DNA from: Prevotella sp. CAG:485 | Lineage (GTDB): Bacteria; Bacteroidota; Bacteroidia; Bacteroidales; Muribaculaceae | DNA: 7,233 bases | NCBI GenBank assembly: GCA_000437495.1 | Contig: FR897861.1 | Span: forward strand, 1-7,233 | Direction: 5' to 3' | Part shown: positions 5,276 to 7,233 of the stretch, one piece after another | Layout: every line of letters begins with the position of its first letter | How positions within the stretch are numbered: the first letter of the stretch is position 1 | The notes under the pieces: generated by a model | What the model was told of the DNA's origin: nothing | Database searches by the model: none | Seen by the model: only the letters and a program-made list of their open reading frames with translations | Program-made: the position numbers and the translations under genes

Positions 5276-6709
5276 ATGAAGAATCTACTGCAAATGGCCG
5301 TTGCGGCGGCCTTGCTTCTCGGATCGCCGGCGGCATACGCGCAGTTTGGCGGCATCGGCAAGAAGCTGAAAGAGAAAGCCAAACAGAAAGTGGAACAGAA
5401 GGTGGATCAGACCATCAACAAGACCGTGAACAATGCGGTTGACAAAACCGGTGAGGCAATAGAAAGCACAGTGAACAAGGCTGCAAAGAAAGGCAAGAAG
5501 AAAGTTGCCGAAAAGGCAGGCATAAACGCCGGAGAAGCAGGCAGCTCAAATGACGGCAAAACAGGTTCTGCCTTTGACTGGAAAAAGAACTACACTCCCG
5601 GCGCGGAAGCCCGGGCCAAAGACCCCAACGCCACGTCGGCAGAGGTGTGGAAAGGATTCAACAAATCTGTAGGACAGCTCCACGGCGCATACGAGAATAT
5701 GGCCGATTTTACAGCCAATTATCAGCCTTATTACGACGAGAACAACAAGTATTACTGGGTGCTTGACGACGACAGCCAAAACCGTATCCTCAACGCGTTC
5801 CTCTCCGTTTTCAAGCTGCAGATGTCCTCAGACATTGACCATAAGAAGACGCTTGATATGTGGGGCGAAGTGGCCGACGGCATGGTGGTGCCTGCCGACG
5901 AAATGTTCCTCAATGCATATCAAACCCAGTACATAGCAGACCCCACATCAGACCAGGCTCTGCTCTATTACCTGTATGCCGATACCTATCTCAACAACAT
6001 GCCTTTCAGCCAGATGAGATATGCACTCAAAGATGATTTCACCACCGAAGACGGCAATATCCTGCCCAAGAATTTCTACACTCAGAGAAAGGAACGCAGG
6101 CGTCAGGCCGATGAACTCGCCAATGAGCTGGCATCGTATGACTCCATGCTGAGCTGGGCTGAGAAGTATTTCGACAACGCCTATTCACAAAGCGACCCTT
6201 ATGCGGCATATTTCCAGCTTCTCATTGGCAAAAACATCCTCGAAAACTGTCTTCCCAATCACAAGGATTTCAACGAAGACGACACCCGTTATCGCAAACT
6301 TGCGGCAAAGAACGACGGCTCTAAAAACTGGAAAATAGAACAGGCGTTCATAACGTCTTATGTTAATCCCGATTTAAGACCCGACTGGATACCGAAAAAT
6401 CCGGGCAACGCGGTTGCCATGCCCAAGGGCGTAACAGTGAGTGCAGCAGTGCAGAAAGAGGCAGAGAAAGCCGCCAAGGCATACGCCGGGGTGTACTATA
6501 AGAAAGTGCTTTTCAAAAATGGCAAATGGTTTGACCTGAAATCTCACGAATGGCCATACAGGAAAAACGGCGAGCAGACCGCTGTATATATCATTGTTGA
6601 ATATCAGGGCAAGAGCTATGTCCTTGAAACCGGCCTTACAAGAGGTGTCAAAGGCAACAACTATCGCATTCAGACGCCGGTGGGCAATATGGCGCAGCCT
6701 CTCAAGTAA
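5276..6709 (+). CDS. Exported protein with cationic helical N-terminal segment, unrecognised family
   Basis: This is a 477-residue protein. A clean SPI signal peptide (hydrophobic core about 8-17) ends in AYA|Q with cleavage after Ala22, so the mature protein starts QFGG and is periplasmic or secreted. Residues about 28-83 are a long Lys/Val/Ala-rich segment (KKLKEKAKQKVEQKVDQTIN and on), repeating in a helical rhythm; it is probably amphipathic or coiled-coil and strongly basic. A large acidic, Tyr/Asp-rich helical domain follows (about 95-365). A C-terminal region (about 382-477: MPKGVTVSAAVQKEAEKAAK, then beta-like VYIIVEYQGKSYVLETGLTR) may form a separate small domain. Similar 'QFGGIGKKL' exported proteins occur in Bacteroidales as far as I remember, without known function. 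No catalytic motif is visible. It lies 113 bases after the TPM gene and may have its own weak promoter. Confidence 0.85.
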   Translation: MKNLLQMAVAAALLLGSPAAYAQFGGIGKKLKEKAKQKVEQKVDQTINKTVNNAVDKTGEAIESTVNKAAKKGKKKVAEKAGINAGEAGSSNDGKTGSAFDWKKNYTPGAEARAKDPNATSAEVWKGFNKSVGQLHGAYENMADFTANYQPYYDENNKYYWVLDDDSQNRILNAFLSVFKLQMSSDIDHKKTLDMWGEVADGMVVPADEMFLNAYQTQYIADPTSDQALLYYLYADTYLNNMPFSQMRYALKDDFTTEDGNILPKNFYTQRKERRRQADELANELASYDSMLSWAEKYFDNAYSQSDPYAAYFQLLIGKNILENCLPNHKDFNEDDTRYRKLAAKNDGSKNWKIEQAFITSYVNPDLRPDWIPKNPGNAVAMPKGVTVSAAVQKEAEKAAKAYAGVYYKKVLFKNGKWFDLKSHEWPYRKNGEQTAVYIIVEYQGKSYVLETGLTRGVKGNNYRIQTPVGNMAQPLK

Positions 6710-6747
6710 ATAGGTAGCATCTTTGGCTCTTTACCTGCCATTTTGCA

Positions 6748-6770
6748 CCTCTTTCAGCCCATTAAAGAGG
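6748..6770. repeat. Short hairpin between the 5276 gene and the last lipoprotein gene
   Basis: CCTCTTT (6748-6754) and AAAGAGG (6764-6770) form a perfect 7-bp inverted repeat with a 9-base loop, 39 bases after the stop at 6709. No T run follows on either strand, so it is not a canonical intrinsic terminator; it could be an RNA-stabilising hairpin or a protein site. A weaker AGGTA/TACCT pair lies upstream at about 6712-6735. Confidence 0.35.
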
Positions 6771-6815
6771 CAATACAACGTAAAAAACAGTTTTATCATA
6801 ACACAAATAAAAAGT

Positions 6816-7233
6816 ATGAAGAAAAGATTCAGAAAACTTCTGGCAGCTGCATCTTGCCTCGCTCTCACGGGCTTTATGGCAGCTTGCTCAGGAGGTTCTA
6901 AAAGCGCCGACAACAGTGCGGCAGAAACACAGCAAGCTGCCGAGGAAGTGCAGCAGACACCCTTTGAAGCCGCCGCTGAGATTGTAAAAGACCTGCCGAA
7001 GGACGATGACGCAATGACCCAAGCTCAGAGAATGGAATTCCTGGACAAAGCCAAGCCTCTCTGCGAGGAAACAAACGGTAAACCCGCAGAAATAGAGGTG
7101 GCTCCCGGTGTGGAGATAAAGCTCTCAAACGTGAAATTCGAAGACTGGCGCCCCGGCGACAACTCAATCAAGGTGGTTGTCAAGGCCGACTTCGACAAGA
7201 GTTTGGCAGATTGCCGAGTGCTCTGTCTCGACA
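6816..7233 (+). CDS. Putative lipoprotein, partial, C-terminus cut by window edge
   Basis: I translated this by hand from the ATG at 6816, behind an A-rich leader (CAAATAAAAAGT); 139 codons are open to the right edge. The signal peptide (MKKRFRKLL, then a hydrophobic core) ends in the lipobox MAAC with Cys24, followed by SGGSKSAD and a Gln/Glu/Ala-rich linker to about residue 48 (AAETQQAAEEVQQT). A helical segment follows (FEAAAEIVKDLP), then a beta-like region: IEVAPGVEIKLSNVKFEDW (from about 93), then IKVVVKADF. The linker and the beta region suggest a tethered periplasmic domain. There is no acidic surface-export signal right after the Cys. The gene lies 106 bases after the 5276 gene in the same direction. 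Family not recognised. Confidence 0.8.
   Translation, partial: MKKRFRKLLAAASCLALTGFMAACSGGSKSADNSAAETQQAAEEVQQTPFEAAAEIVKDLPKDDDAMTQAQRMEFLDKAKPLCEETNGKPAEIEVAPGVEIKLSNVKFEDWRPGDNSIKVVVKADFDKSLADCRVLCLD

Noticed and set aside
6718..6725. CATCTTTG as a -7 element for the last lipoprotein gene
   Set aside because: It has one mismatch at the first key base, lies about 90 bases from the ATG and has no -33 partner; too weak to list as a promoter.
1..7233. CRISPR arrays, tRNA or rRNA genes, insertion sequences
   Set aside because: No regularly spaced repeats, cloverleaf-like segments, rRNA stretches, transposase motifs or terminal inverted repeats were seen on either strand.

Overview
The window looks like a chromosomal segment from a member of the Bacteroidales. 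The basis is several promoter -7 elements of the Bacteroidetes type (TAnnTTTG), A-rich leaders in place of strong Shine-Dalgarno sites, a dense set of SPII lipoproteins (one with a Bacteroidetes-style acidic surface-export signal), and a RhuM-family protein of the form common in gut Bacteroidales. Most genes look about half G+C by eye. A gut commensal lineage (Muribaculaceae, Bacteroidaceae or Prevotellaceae) is plausible, but the genus cannot be told from sequence alone.

Left part (1-857): a minus-strand rhuM-like gene runs off the left edge. By hand count it is about 44% G+C, lower than its neighbours, which suggests acquired DNA. Its last visible codons (1-29) leave the family pattern I remember. 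It has a -7 element so close to its ATG that the mRNA is probably leaderless. A short gene-poor gap follows, holding a strong hairpin terminator (745-792) that serves the next minus-strand gene.

Centre (858-2302): a minus-strand surface lipoprotein gene (858-1586) and a plus-strand AraC-type regulator gene (1817-2302) diverge from a 230-base control region. That region holds a -7 element for each gene, three copies of TTGACATT (two in tandem exactly 21 bp apart, one inverted in front of the lipoprotein promoter), and a perfect 15-bp palindrome, GGGAAATAATTTCCC, between the AraC -7 element and its start codon. It has the look of an autoregulated divergent switch.

Right part (2324-7233): co-directional plus-strand genes follow the regulator with gaps of 21, 6, 43, 113 and 106 bases. 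They encode a small soluble or peripheral protein, a lipoprotein with a DxNxD loop, a TPM-domain (YgcG/Psb32-like) membrane protein with a zinc ribbon and Gly/Ser tail, a large exported protein with a cationic helical N-terminal segment, and a lipoprotein cut by the right edge. At least the first four, including the regulator, are likely one transcript; the last two may have their own promoters. Nearly all products are predicted to be exported or membrane-bound, so the working hypothesis is an AraC-controlled cell-envelope locus. Only the TPM protein and the regulator belong to families I can name there. No tRNA, rRNA, CRISPR array, transposase or integrase was seen.
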